A DNA stretch of 64,000 nt from Pseudomonadota bacterium (GTDB taxonomy: Bacteria; Pseudomonadota; Gammaproteobacteria; Steroidobacterales; Steroidobacteraceae), in the NCBI GenBank assembly GCA_023433705.1, contig JAEYUC010000046.1, positions 1 to 64,000 on the forward strand. The letters run 5' to 3'. The notes under the pieces are model-generated. The model saw only the letters and a list, made by a program, of their open reading frames with translations. It made no database searches and was not told where the DNA came from. The position numbers were made by a program, and so were the translations under genes. Below are positions 9,988 through 18,968 of this stretch, piece by piece. Positions within the stretch are counted from its first letter, which is position 1. Each line of letters starts with the position of its first letter.

Positions 9988-10910
9988 ACGGTTTCAAGAA
10001 CGATTTCCTGCGCGGTGCGCTCGACGTCGCGCCCGAGGGCGTCGTCATCACCGAGGCCGGCGGCGATCGCGTCGTCGTGTACGTCAATCCCGCGTTCTGC
10101 CGGCTGACCGGATACGACGTCGCCGAGCTGGTCGGCAAGAACCTGCGGTTGTTGCAGGGCGAGGATCGCGATCAGCAGGAGCTCGAAGGCCTGCGCGAGG
10201 CGCTCGGACACGGTGAAGCCACGCGTGCGTTGCTGCGCAACCAGCGCAAGGACGGCACGGTGTTCGTGAACGACATGCACATCCATCCGCTGAAGAACGG
10301 CGACGGCAAGGTCACGCACTTCATCGGCTACCACCGCGAAGGCGGCACGCGGCCCCGCACGGGCGACACCGGCATCCGCGGACTGCCGAGCTGGGTGCGC
10401 GAAGACCGTCTCACCGGGCTCGCGTCGCGTTACTACTTCGAGGACGTGCTCAAGCGCGACTTCGCGCTGGCACAGCGCGACAAGACCGACATCGCGCTGC
10501 TGCTGTTCGACATCGACCAGCTGGGTCCCTACAACGAGATCTTCGATCGCGCGGGCGGCGACGCGGTGGTCAAACGCGTGGCACGCGCGATCGCCGGTTC
10601 GTTCCGCCGCGGCACCGACGTCGTCGGCCGCTGGGAAGGCGCGAGCGTCATCGTGCTCATGCACGGAACGCCCGCGGATCACGTCATCCAGCATGCGACC
10701 ACCGTGGCGCATCGGGTGCGCGAGCAGCAGATCCATCATCCGCGCTCGACGCAACGTTACGTGACAGTGAGCGGCGGCGTCGCGATCCACACCGCGCGCC
10801 CCGAAGACACCGCGGCGTGTTTCCTCAAGGCGGTCGAAGCCGCCGTGGCCCGCGCGAAAGAGCAGGGCCGCAACCGCATAATCGTCGCCGAAGAATCCGA
10901 CTTCCAGTAA
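9984..10910 (+). CDS. PAS domain protein with degenerate GGDEF domain
   Basis: 308 residues: a PAS domain (about 10-118) and a GGDEF-fold domain (about 140-303). The PAS resembles LOV domains (NPAFCRLTGYDVAELVGKN, then LRLLQGEDRDQQ), but the flavin-adduct cysteine of LOV is Leu54. In the GGDEF domain the signature loop reads RWEGAS (216-221) instead of RYGGDEF, so diguanylate cyclase activity is not expected; a sensor or c-di-GMP/GTP-binding role is possible. It is translationally coupled to nagZ. The stop codon TAA touches an inverted-repeat element. Confidence 0.85.
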   Translation: MNGFKNDFLRGALDVAPEGVVITEAGGDRVVVYVNPAFCRLTGYDVAELVGKNLRLLQGEDRDQQELEGLREALGHGEATRALLRNQRKDGTVFVNDMHIHPLKNGDGKVTHFIGYHREGGTRPRTGDTGIRGLPSWVREDRLTGLASRYYFEDVLKRDFALAQRDKTDIALLLFDIDQLGPYNEIFDRAGGDAVVKRVARAIAGSFRRGTDVVGRWEGASVIVLMHGTPADHVIQHATTVAHRVREQQIHHPRSTQRYVTVSGGVAIHTARPEDTAACFLKAVEAAVARAKEQGRNRIIVAEESDFQ

Positions 10911-11011
10911 GACGGTGCCAGGCACGGAAATTCCGGGAGAAGCGGACGCTCGTCGCCGGGACTCGATTTCCAGACGCCGCTTCTCCCGGAATTTCCGTGC
11001 CTGGCACCGTC
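10911..11011. repeat. REP-like inverted repeat, family A copy 1
   Basis: A perfect 35-base inverted repeat: arms 10911-10945 and 10977-11011 with a 31-base spacer. Each arm starts GACGGTGCCAGGCACGG, which contains the smaller palindrome GTGCCAGGCAC. It separates two convergent genes, with the upstream TAA immediately before it and the csiV stop four bases beyond it. The structure can act as a bidirectional terminator. A second copy with different arms lies at 27384-27484. No T-run follows on either strand. Confidence 0.9.
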
Positions 11012-11014
11012 TTC

Positions 11015-11653
11015 CTATCGGCCGCCGGTGGCGCGGTTGGCGGGGGTCACCAGGGCGATGACGCCGAAGGCGGGGTGATCGTAGTAGTTGCGCTCGTAGC
11101 GTTTGACGCGTCGAGACTCGGCCAGCGTGAACACGGTGCCGGGCGTCGCCGCCAGGCCGGCGGGCGGGTTGGACGTCTGGTAGTTCAACGACATGCCGAG
11201 GTGCAGATAGGCGCCGGCCTCGAGGAAGATGATTCCCGAGAGTCCGGGCACGTTGCCGGCCAGCTTGTTGATCGTGAACCCGGCGCGCGAACCCCACGAG
11301 CTCGCGGTTTGCTGCCAGGCGAAATGGGCGACGGGCTGATAGTTAGCCGACGCGCGCAGCTTTGCGGCGACGTCGTTGAGCTGGAACTGCGAGGACGGCA
11401 CCGATGCGACGAAGCGCCCGGTCACCGGCGAATCGGGCTGATCGGGGCCGCGCGGTATGGGCTTGGCGGTCCAGTCCTCCGGCCCTCCGGCGCCAGTGTT
11501 GTTCCGAAATACGATGATCTCGACCGTATAGACGGTCGCCGAGGGCGTGGTCGACTGTGCCTGGGCGGCCGGAAGTGTCGATGTGACCGCGACGAAGGCG
11601 AACAGGGCGGCGGTGAGCAGGGAGCGCAGTCGCGAGCGGCCATTGGAATTCAT
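11015..11653 (-). CDS. csiV: CsiV-like peptidoglycan-binding protein
   Basis: 212-residue exported protein with a signal peptide (about 1-32, RSLLTAALFAFVAVTSTLPAAQAQ). The mature part starts YTVEIIVFRNN, followed by conserved AHFAWQQ and WYLR-region-like segments and an ending rich in Arg/Tyr (RRVKRYERNYYDHPAFGVI). CsiV proteins bind peptidoglycan and influence cell shape; they are typically encoded beside mfd, as here, 22 bases downstream on the same strand. The assignment rests on neighbourhood plus overall pattern. Start ATG 11653 gives a clean signal peptide; upstream in-frame sequence lies inside mfd. Confidence 0.75.
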   Translation of the reverse strand: MNSNGRSRLRSLLTAALFAFVAVTSTLPAAQAQSTTPSATVYTVEIIVFRNNTGAGGPEDWTAKPIPRGPDQPDSPVTGRFVASVPSSQFQLNDVAAKLRASANYQPVAHFAWQQTASSWGSRAGFTINKLAGNVPGLSGIIFLEAGAYLHLGMSLNYQTSNPPAGLAATPGTVFTLAESRRVKRYERNYYDHPAFGVIALVTPANRATGGR

Positions 11654-11675
11654 GGGCGAAAGTATAGCGGGTCGG

Positions 11676-14600
11676 TCAGCGGCGTTTCCCGCCCGCCGGC
11701 TTTCGGGCGGGTTGCGAGGCGGGTTTGTCGGCAACCGGCGACTTGGCGGCTGCATCGCCGCCGCCGCGCAGGCCCTGCAGGAACGATTCTGCGAACTCGA
11801 ACCGCTCCGCGTCGTCCTCGGTCTCGACGGAAATGCGCAGCTTGAGCGGGCCGTCGAGTCGATAGTCGCGATCCGGGTGCTGAACGAGCCGGATGATCGC
11901 GCGCGGGTCGACCTGGTTGCGCTCCTCGAACAGCGCATACCCGCCCTCACGCCCGAGGTCGAGGCGGCGGATGCCGAGCGCGCGGGCGGTGAGCTTGAGG
12001 CGTGCGACGCGTAACAGGTTCGTCGCCGGAGGCGGCAGCGGCCCGAAACGGTCGACGATTTCCTCCGTGAGTTCGTCGATCGCGGTGTTGTCGGGCGCGG
12101 CGGCGAGCCGCTTGTACAGCGCCAGGCGCGCGGGCACGTCGGCCACGTAGCTCTCCGGCAGCAGGGCGGGGAGCCGCAGCTCGACTTCCGCGGTGGCGGC
12201 GAGCGGACGATCGAGCTCGGGCTCGCGGCCTTCCTTCATCGCCTTCACGGCCTGTTCGAGCAGGTCGAGGTACATCGTCAGGCCGACTTCCGTGAGTTCG
12301 CCGCTCTGCGACTCGCCTAACAACTCGCCCGCGCCGCGGATCTCGAGGTCGTGCGTCGCGAGCACGAATCCAGCGCCGAGGTCCTCGAGCGATTCGATGG
12401 CTTCCAGGCGCTTCACCGCGTCCTGCGACAGCGCCTTGCGCGGCGGGGTGAGCAGATAGGCGTATGCGCGGTGATGCGACCGGCCGACGCGACCGCGCAG
12501 CTGGTGAAGCTGCGCGAGACCGAGGCGGTCCGCGCGGTCGATCATGATCGTGTTCGCGGTGGGCACGTCGATGCCGCTTTCGATGATGGTCGTGCACACC
12601 AGGAAATTGAAGCGCCGGTGATAGAAGTCGACCATGAGTTGCTCGAGGTCGCGTTCTCGCATCTGTCCATGGCCGATGCGCACGTCCGCTTCCGGGATCA
12701 GCTTCGCGATTTCCTGCGCGGTCTTGTCGATGGTCTCGACCACGTTGTGCACGAAGTACACCTGGCCGCCGCGGCGGAACTCGCGAAGCGCCGCCTCGCG
12801 CAGCGTCGCGGCATGCCACTCGGTCACGAAGGTCTTGATCGCGAGCCGCTCGGACGGCGGCGTGGTGATCAGAGAAAGATCGCGCAGTCCGCCGAGCGCC
12901 ATGTTCAGCGTGCGCGGAATCGGCGTCGCGGTGAGCGTCAGCACGTGCACCTCGGCGCGCAGCGTCTTGAGCTTTTCCTTGTCGCGCACGCCGAAGCGGT
13001 GCTCCTCGTCGACGATCACGAGGCCGAGATCCTTGAAGCGCACGTTGGCATGCAGCAACCGGTGCGTGGCGATGACGATGTCGACGGTGCCTCTCTCGAT
13101 GCCCTCGATCACCGCGTTCGATTCCTTGCCCGAGCGGAAGCGCGACAGCGCCTCGATGCGCACCGGCCAGTCGGCGAAGCGGTCGCGGAAGTTGTTGGCA
13201 TGCTGCTCGGCCAACAGCGTGGTCGGCACCAGCACCGCGACCTGCTTTCCGGCCTGCGCCGCGACGAACGCCGCGCGCATCGCGACCTCGGTCTTGCCGA
13301 AGCCGACGTCGCCGCACACGACGCGGTCCATCGGCTTTTCGCTCGCGAGATCGGCGAGGACCTGGCGGATGGCCTCCGCCTGGTCCGCGGTTTCCTCGAA
13401 CGGAAAACTGTTGGCGAACGCCTGGTATTCGAGTTCCTTCGAAGGCAGCGGCGGTCCGCGCTTGGCCTGCCGCTGTGCATACAGGTCGAGTAGCTCGGCC
13501 GCTACGTCGCGGATCTTGTCGGCCGCGCGTTTGCGCGCCTTGGCCCACTGGTCGGTGCCGAGCTTGTGAAGGGGCGCGCTCTCGGGCGCCGCGCCGGAAT
13601 ATCGCGAGACCAGGTGCAGCTGTTGCACCGGCACGTAGAGCTTGTCGCCGCCGGCGTATTCGAGCACGACGAATTCGCCGTCCTGCCCCGCGACCTGCAT
13701 CATCTGCAGTCCGACGTAACGACCGACGCCGTACTCCTCGTGCACCACCGGCGATCCCGGGGCGAGAGTAGTGAGGTCGCGCAGGATCGCCTGCGGATCG
13801 GCGGCCGCGCGGCGCCGGCGGCGCTCCTGGCGGGCGCGCTGTCCGAAGAGCTGCGCCTCGCCGAGCACCGAGATCGGCGGCGTGACGACGTTGAGCCCGG
13901 CCATCTCGGGCGCGACGCAGATCGCGAACTTCGCGTCGCCATCCACGAATTCGCGCCATCCGGCGACCGCCGTCGGGGTGAGCGAGTGGGCACGCAGCAT
14001 CTCGAGCAGCACTTCGCGCCGTCCCGCCGAATCCGCGGCGAGCAGTACGCGCCCCGGATAAGTTGCGAGGAAATTTTCGAGCGGCGCGAGCGGGCGTTCG
14101 GAGCGCAGGTCCACGCGCCATTCCTGCGGCGCGCTGGTCGGGAAATTGTCGGCTTCGACCTCGGACTTGAACCGTTCGATGTCGATACGCGTGAACCCAT
14201 CGAGCCGCGCCGCGAGCTCGTCGGGCGTCAGGAACAGTTCGTCCGGCGCGAGGATCGGGCGTTCGATGTCGTGGCGGCGTTCCTCGTACCGCTCGGCAAC
14301 GACTCGCGCGGCGGTTTCGATGGCGCCCGGCAGCTCGGCGCCCGCGCAGACCACCGTCCCGGGTGGTAGATAGTCGAGCAACGTATCGGTGGAGTCGAAG
14401 AACAGCGGCAGGTAGAACTCGATGCCGGGCGGCGCGATGCCGTCGCTGACACCGCGGTAGATCACGCTGCGGGTCGGGTCGCCCTCGAACCGCTTGCGGT
14501 ATCTCAGCCGGAACGCCTTGACGGATTCGGCGTCGAGCGGCAGCTCGCGTCCCGGCAGCAGGCGCACCCGCTCGAGCGACTTGCCCGAGCGCTGCGTATC

Positions 14601-15194
14601 CGGATCGAACTCGCGGATCACTTCGATCTCGTCATCGAACAGGTCCACGCGCAGCGGCGCGTCCGCACCCATCGGGAACACGTCGAACAGCGAGCCACGC
14701 AGCGCGAACTCGCCCGGCGCCGATACCTGCGAAACGGAGGCATAGCCGCTCTCGACGAGCAGCGCGCGCAGCGGCTCGATTTCGAGCCGGTCGCCGACGG
14801 CGAGGTTGAACGTGCGCCCATCGACGTAGCCGCGCGGCGCCAGACGCTGGCCCAGCGTATCGGCCGATGCGAGCAGCACCGCGGATTTCATCCGCGGCAG
14901 TTCGGACAGCGCCGCGAGGCGCTCCGAGATGATGTCCGGGTGGGGCGAGAAAACGTCGTAGGGCAGGACTTCCCAGTCCGGCAGCGCGTGTATCGAGCGA
15001 GCCCCACCGAGATAGAAGCCGAGCTCCGCGCGCAGCTGATCGAGCTCGCGCACGTCGCGCGCGATGACCAGGTAGGGACGCGTGTCCGCCGCGATGGCCT
15101 CGGCCAGCGCAAGACTGCGTGCCGAGCCATACAGCTGATGCCAGCGTGTGCGGGTGCCGGGCGCGGGGGCGTGTGGATGAAGGAGAGCGGGCAT
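11676..15194 (-). CDS. mfd: Transcription-repair coupling factor Mfd
   Basis: Removes RNA polymerase stalled at DNA lesions and recruits UvrA. The 1172 residues match the family. The order is a UvrB-like N-terminal region (HALPDWEVLPYDVFSPHPD), the RNA-polymerase-interacting CarD-like domain (PGSPVVHEEYGVGRYVGLQ), helicase Walker A GDVGFGKTE (about 624-632), the DEEH box (VIVDEEHRFGVRDKEKL), and motif VI with HQLRGRVGRS. The C-terminal domain ends in a Lys/Arg/Pro-rich tail (KPASQPARKPAGGKRR). ATG 15194 is preferred; the frame continues 21 codons upstream, so the start is not certain. Confidence 0.97.
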   Translation of the reverse strand: MPALLHPHAPAPGTRTRWHQLYGSARSLALAEAIAADTRPYLVIARDVRELDQLRAELGFYLGGARSIHALPDWEVLPYDVFSPHPDIISERLAALSELPRMKSAVLLASADTLGQRLAPRGYVDGRTFNLAVGDRLEIEPLRALLVESGYASVSQVSAPGEFALRGSLFDVFPMGADAPLRVDLFDDEIEVIREFDPDTQRSGKSLERVRLLPGRELPLDAESVKAFRLRYRKRFEGDPTRSVIYRGVSDGIAPPGIEFYLPLFFDSTDTLLDYLPPGTVVCAGAELPGAIETAARVVAERYEERRHDIERPILAPDELFLTPDELAARLDGFTRIDIERFKSEVEADNFPTSAPQEWRVDLRSERPLAPLENFLATYPGRVLLAADSAGRREVLLEMLRAHSLTPTAVAGWREFVDGDAKFAICVAPEMAGLNVVTPPISVLGEAQLFGQRARQERRRRRAAADPQAILRDLTTLAPGSPVVHEEYGVGRYVGLQMMQVAGQDGEFVVLEYAGGDKLYVPVQQLHLVSRYSGAAPESAPLHKLGTDQWAKARKRAADKIRDVAAELLDLYAQRQAKRGPPLPSKELEYQAFANSFPFEETADQAEAIRQVLADLASEKPMDRVVCGDVGFGKTEVAMRAAFVAAQAGKQVAVLVPTTLLAEQHANNFRDRFADWPVRIEALSRFRSGKESNAVIEGIERGTVDIVIATHRLLHANVRFKDLGLVIVDEEHRFGVRDKEKLKTLRAEVHVLTLTATPIPRTLNMALGGLRDLSLITTPPSERLAIKTFVTEWHAATLREAALREFRRGGQVYFVHNVVETIDKTAQEIAKLIPEADVRIGHGQMRERDLEQLMVDFYHRRFNFLVCTTIIESGIDVPTANTIMIDRADRLGLAQLHQLRGRVGRSHHRAYAYLLTPPRKALSQDAVKRLEAIESLEDLGAGFVLATHDLEIRGAGELLGESQSGELTEVGLTMYLDLLEQAVKAMKEGREPELDRPLAATAEVELRLPALLPESYVADVPARLALYKRLAAAPDNTAIDELTEEIVDRFGPLPPPATNLLRVARLKLTARALGIRRLDLGREGGYALFEERNQVDPRAIIRLVQHPDRDYRLDGPLKLRISVETEDDAERFEFAESFLQGLRGGGDAAAKSPVADKPASQPARKPAGGKRR

Positions 15195-15275
15195 TGCGGA
15201 GCGCGGCAGCTTACCTGTCGTCGCGCTGGCTGCAAGCCGCCGCTGTGTCAGGCGCAATCCGACACACTTTCATGG

Positions 15276-15298
15276 CGGGTAACATGCCCTGTTACCCG
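15276..15298. promoter_or_regulatory. Palindrome upstream of mfd
   Basis: A perfect 9-base inverted repeat, CGGGTAACA and TGTTACCCG, separated by TGCCC. It lies between the small secreted-protein gene and mfd, 82 bases before the mfd start. No T-run follows it, so it looks more like an operator or an mRNA stem than an intrinsic terminator. The role is unknown. Confidence 0.5.
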
Positions 15299-15345
15299 TT
15301 TCCGGCGCACGCGGAGGCGCCGGATCGATCAGCGAAGGGGAGTCC

Positions 15346-15639
15346 TCAGCTCGCCACGACCACCGCGTGCAGCACCTTGTCGTGTTCGAACACGACGACG
15401 AAGTTCGGATAGAACCACTTGGTGATGGGCGGGTTGCCCACCGGCGAGCTCTTGTTCGCGGGGGCTCCGAAACGCGCCTCCACCGAGCTCATGCTCGAAC
15501 CGCGCTGGGGCGTTTCGATGCCGGAGGGTTTGACCACGACCTGGCCGTCGATGGCCAGCGTTTCGGCAAAGGATGGCGCCGCGATCGCGAGAGCCGCGGC
15601 AAGCAATAACGAACTGGTCTTCCTCGTGCGAGCAAGCAT
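15346..15639 (-). CDS. Small secreted protein, unknown function
   Basis: 97 residues with a clear signal peptide (TSSLLLAAALAIAAPSFAET, cleavage near residue 25). The mature part contains SMSSVEARFGAPANKSSPVG, then PPITKWFYPNFVVVFEHDKVLHAVVV. This 'SSVEARFGAP...ITKWxYPxFxVxFExDKVxHAV' pattern resembles small periplasmic proteins with the SmpA/OmlA-like motif in which a G-x-P turn precedes a W-Y strand, but no family is assigned. The gene lies upstream of mfd in the same direction and divergent from lolC. Confidence 0.7.
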   Translation of the reverse strand: MLARTRKTSSLLLAAALAIAAPSFAETLAIDGQVVVKPSGIETPQRGSSMSSVEARFGAPANKSSPVGNPPITKWFYPNFVVVFEHDKVLHAVVVAS

Positions 15640-15783
15640 CTTTCTTCCCTCCCGGCCAGCGACTCGACCGTGGCGGAAATATACGCCGCGCTATGGCAAA
15701 GTCAGGCGTTGTCGCCGGCTGCCGACCGATTCCGTCGGTGGTTTTGTGATCTCCGTCCGGTTTTTCGCCCAGAATGGCCCTCA

Positions 15784-17031
15784 ATGCTGAATTCGCTGCC
15801 CCTGTTCATCGGCCTGCGGTACGTCCGGGCGCGCTCCCACAAGTTCTTCGTTTCCTTCATCACCTGGGTTTCGCTGCTGTGTGTGTGCCTGGGAGTGACG
15901 GCGCTCATCGTCATCCTGTCGGTCATGAACGGGCTCGAAGGGGAGCTGCGGGAGCGGCTGCTGGCGTTGTCGTCGCATGCCCGTATCTACGTGCCCGCCG
16001 GCTCGCCCGCGCCCGACTGGCAGTCCCTGGCTAACCAGGTGCGCGCCGCGCCCGGCGTCGTCGGCGCCGCGCCGTTCCTCGAGGTCGAAGCCCTGGCCGT
16101 CCGAAAGCCCGAGATGCTGCCGGTGCGCCTGCGCGGCATCGACACGGCGCACGAGGGGGAGGTCGAGCGCATCGAGGATGCGATCGTCGAAGGACGGCTC
16201 AGCAACCTCGAGCCGGGCTTCGACCGCGTCCTCATCGGAAGGACCATCGCGCAGATGCTGGGCGTGCGGGTGGGGGATCCGATCACGGTGCTGATCCCGA
16301 CCACCGATGCGAACGGGACACCCGAACCGCGCCTGCGCGAATTCACCGTGGCCGGGGTGTTCGACGTCGCGCTGCAGGACTACGACGGTTCGCTGCTGAT
16401 CGCGGCGCTCGACGACGTGCGCGCGGTGCTGCCCAGCGCCGATTCGCGCATGGGCATGCACGTGAACTTCCGCGACGCGCTCGTCGCGCCGCAACTGGCC
16501 GCGCGGCTGGCCACCGAACTACCGCCCGGGGTCGCGATCACCGACTGGACGGTCGATCATGCCAGCTACTTCCGCGCGATCCGTATCGAGAAGACGATGG
16601 TCGCGGTGATCCTCACGCTCATCGTCGCGGTCGCCGCCTTCTATCTCGTCGCGATGCTCGCGATGGTGGTGACGGACAAGCGCACCGACATCGCGATCCT
16701 GCGGACCCTTGGTACCTCGCCGCGCCGTGTCATGGCGATCTTCCTGATCCAGGGCATGGTCATCGCCTGGTTCGGCGTCGCGCTGGGCGTGATCTTCGGG
16801 ACGTTGATCGGGCATTACGCCGGTACCATCGCGCTGTTCCTCGAGCGGCTGTTCCACTTCGAGTTCTTCAGCTCCGACATATACGTCATCACGCGGTTGC
16901 CCTCGGAGCTGCGCGTGGGGCAGATCGTCCTGATCGCCGGCGTCGCGATGCTGATCACGCTGCTCGCGACCATCTACCCGGCGCTGCGCGCCTCGCGCGT
17001 GCCGCCGGCCGACGCGCTGCGGTACGAGTAG
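15784..17031 (+). CDS. lolC: Lipoprotein-releasing ABC transporter permease LolC
   Basis: Inner-membrane subunit of the LolCDE complex, which extracts outer-membrane-bound lipoproteins and hands them to LolA. The 415 residues begin LPLFIGLRYVRARSHKFFVSFITWVS, with TM1 around 22-48, a large periplasmic domain, then three TM helices of the FtsX fold (AVILTLIVAVAAFYLVAMLAM, IFLIQGMVIAWFGVALGVIFG, and a last one near 385). It ends with YPALRASRVPPADALRYE, the usual coupling motif. ATG 15784 is chosen because upstream in-frame sequence (from 15670) lacks family similarity. Which of the two permeases is C and which is E is tentative. Confidence 0.9.
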   Translation: MLNSLPLFIGLRYVRARSHKFFVSFITWVSLLCVCLGVTALIVILSVMNGLEGELRERLLALSSHARIYVPAGSPAPDWQSLANQVRAAPGVVGAAPFLEVEALAVRKPEMLPVRLRGIDTAHEGEVERIEDAIVEGRLSNLEPGFDRVLIGRTIAQMLGVRVGDPITVLIPTTDANGTPEPRLREFTVAGVFDVALQDYDGSLLIAALDDVRAVLPSADSRMGMHVNFRDALVAPQLAARLATELPPGVAITDWTVDHASYFRAIRIEKTMVAVILTLIVAVAAFYLVAMLAMVVTDKRTDIAILRTLGTSPRRVMAIFLIQGMVIAWFGVALGVIFGTLIGHYAGTIALFLERLFHFEFFSSDIYVITRLPSELRVGQIVLIAGVAMLITLLATIYPALRASRVPPADALRYE

Positions 17032-17035
17032 TCGG

Positions 17036-18292
17036 ATGCGCGCTCCTTACGAAGTCCTCATCGCCGCGCGGTATCTGCGCTCGACGCATCGCAGCGGCTT
17101 CGTGTCGTTCGTGGCGTCGATGTCGGTGCTCGGGCTCGCGCTCGGCGTCGCGGTGCTGATCGTGGTGCTCTCCGTGCTCAACGGGTTCGAGACCGAGCTG
17201 CGCGGCCGCATGCTGGCCGTCACCTCGCATGCGTCGATCACCGGAATACAGGGCGACATCGCCGACTGGCGCCGCGGGCTCGAACTCGCGGCGCGGACTC
17301 CCGGCGTCAAGGCGGTCGTGCCTTTCATCGAGTCGCGCGGCCTGCTCGCCAACGGCGAACGCGTCGCCGGCACGGCGGTGCGCGGCATCCTGCCCGAGGA
17401 GGAGGCGCGCGCCGTGGGGCTCGGTTCGCGGCTGAAGCAGGGGACTCTCGACGAGCTCCAGCCCGGCAAGTTCCGCATCATCCTCGGCAGTGCGCTCGCG
17501 ACCGAGCTCGGCGTGACGGTCGGACAGAACGTCGTGCTGATGGCGCCCGACGGCAGCGCGACCCCGGTGGGATTCGTGCCGCGCCAGCGGCGCTTCACGG
17601 TCAGCGGCATCTTCGAATCCGGGATGTACGAATACGACCGCGGTCTCGCGCTCGTGCACATGAACGATGCGGCGCGGCTCTATCGTCTGGGCGACAACGT
17701 GACCGGCCTGCGTCTCGCGCTCGAGGATCCCTTCGCCGCGCCGCGCATCGTGCGCGACGTGGCGCAGGCCATCGACTTCGACGGCAACGGCTTCTTCGTG
17801 ACGGACTGGACGCGCGACCATGCGGTGTTCTTCCGCTCCATCGAGCTCACGAAGTCGATGATGTTCTTCATCCTGCTCATCCTGGTCGTCGTGGCGGCGA
17901 TCAATCTCGTCGCGATGCTCGTGATGATCGTGAAGGAGAAGCAGACCGACATCGCGATCCTGCGCACCATCGGCGCCGCGCCCATCAACGTGCTGCGCGC
18001 ATTCCTGCTGCAGGGCGCGCTGATCGGCCTGGCAGGCACGCTGGCGGGAGCGTTGCTCGGGTGGCTGCTCGCGAGCAACGTGCAGGTCATCGTGCATGCG
18101 ATCGAGCGTGCCTTCGACGTGCAATTCCTCGATGCCAGCGTGTATTTCATGAGCGATCTGCCGGCCGAGGTGCGCGTCGGCGACGTGCTGCAGGTGTCCG
18201 TGGTCGCGCTGGTCCTCGCCGCGCTCGCAACTATCTACCCTGCATGGCGCGCGGCGCGCACCATGCCCGCGGAGGCTCTACGACATGACTGA
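17036..18292 (+). CDS. lolE: Lipoprotein-releasing ABC transporter permease LolE
   Basis: Second FtsX-type permease (418 residues), paralogous to the gene four bases upstream: TM1 in [24 protein letters not shown], periplasmic domain, then [21 protein letters not shown], a third helix near [21 protein letters not shown], and a C-terminus with [21 protein letters not shown]. It retains the [12 protein letters not shown] coupling segment. Its stop overlaps the lolD start. In Escherichia coli the ATPase gene lies between the two permease genes; here both permeases precede it. Confidence 0.9.
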   Translation: MRAPYEVLIAARYLRSTHRSGFVSFVASMSVLGLALGVAVLIVVLSVLNGFETELRGRMLAVTSHASITGIQGDIADWRRGLELAARTPGVKAVVPFIESRGLLANGERVAGTAVRGILPEEEARAVGLGSRLKQGTLDELQPGKFRIILGSALATELGVTVGQNVVLMAPDGSATPVGFVPRQRRFTVSGIFESGMYEYDRGLALVHMNDAARLYRLGDNVTGLRLALEDPFAAPRIVRDVAQAIDFDGNGFFVTDWTRDHAVFFRSIELTKSMMFFILLILVVVAAINLVAMLVMIVKEKQTDIAILRTIGAAPINVLRAFLLQGALIGLAGTLAGALLGWLLASNVQVIVHAIERAFDVQFLDASVYFMSDLPAEVRVGDVLQVSVVALVLAALATIYPAWRAARTMPAEALRHD

Positions 18293-18968
18293 ACTCGTCC
18301 TCGAAGCGAACTCGATCGCACGCAGCTTTCGCCAGGGACCCATCGACCTGGAAGTGTTGCGCGGCATCGGACTCGAGGTGCGGGCCGGTGAACGCATCGC
18401 CATCATCGGCGCGTCCGGGTCCGGCAAGACCACGCTGCTGCAGATCCTCGGAGGACTCGACCGCCCGACGTCGGGAACGGTGCGCGTCTGCGGCCAGGAC
18501 ATCCACGCGCTTGACGAACGCGCGCGCGGCGAACTGCGCAACCGCGCGCTCGGCTTCATCTACCAGTTCCATCACCTGCTGCAGGAATTCTCGGCGCTCG
18601 AGAACGTCGCGATGCCGCTGCTGGTGCGGCGCACGCCGCATGCGGAAGCCGAGCAGCGCGCCCGCAGGATTCTGGGTCGCGTCGGACTCGGGGAGCGGCT
18701 GATTCACCGGCCGAACGAGTTGTCGGGCGGCGAGCGCCAGCGCGCCGCGGTGGCGCGCGCGCTCGTGACGGGCCCGCGCATCGTGCTCGCCGACGAGCCC
18801 ACCGGAAATCTCGACGGCGCGAACGCCGAATCGGTGTTCGAGCTGATGCTCGAGCTCAATCGCGAGCTCGCGACCAGCCTCGTGGTCGTGACCCATGACC
18901 GCAAGCTCGCGAGCCGCATGGATCGCATCCTCGAGCTGGAACGCGGGAATCTAGTCGAACGCGCCTGA
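18285..18968 (+). CDS. lolD: Lipoprotein-releasing ABC transporter ATPase LolD
   Basis: 227-residue ATP-binding subunit of LolCDE. It shows Walker [11 protein letters not shown]-loop [16 protein letters not shown], signature [15 protein letters not shown] and Walker B with [11 protein letters not shown]. The LolD-specific FHHLLQEF segment distinguishes it from MacB-type ATPases. The start overlaps lolE by eight bases. The last 18 bases overlap the end of the convergent DUF2062 gene. Confidence 0.95.
   Translation: MTELVLEANSIARSFRQGPIDLEVLRGIGLEVRAGERIAIIGASGSGKTTLLQILGGLDRPTSGTVRVCGQDIHALDERARGELRNRALGFIYQFHHLLQEFSALENVAMPLLVRRTPHAEAEQRARRILGRVGLGERLIHRPNELSGGERQRAAVARALVTGPRIVLADEPTGNLDGANAESVFELMLELNRELATSLVVVTHDRKLASRMDRILELERGNLVERA

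Noticed and set aside
9906..11297. 463-residue minus-strand frame across the PAS-GGDEF gene, the repeat and csiV
   Set aside because: Shadow of the coding genes; composition is Arg/Gly/Ala-rich without any motif, and it runs through the inverted repeat.
15670..15783. Upstream extension of lolC (in-frame ATG at 15670)
   Set aside because: The 38 extra residues have no similarity to LolC starts and would hide the first membrane segment; ATG 15784 fits the family.
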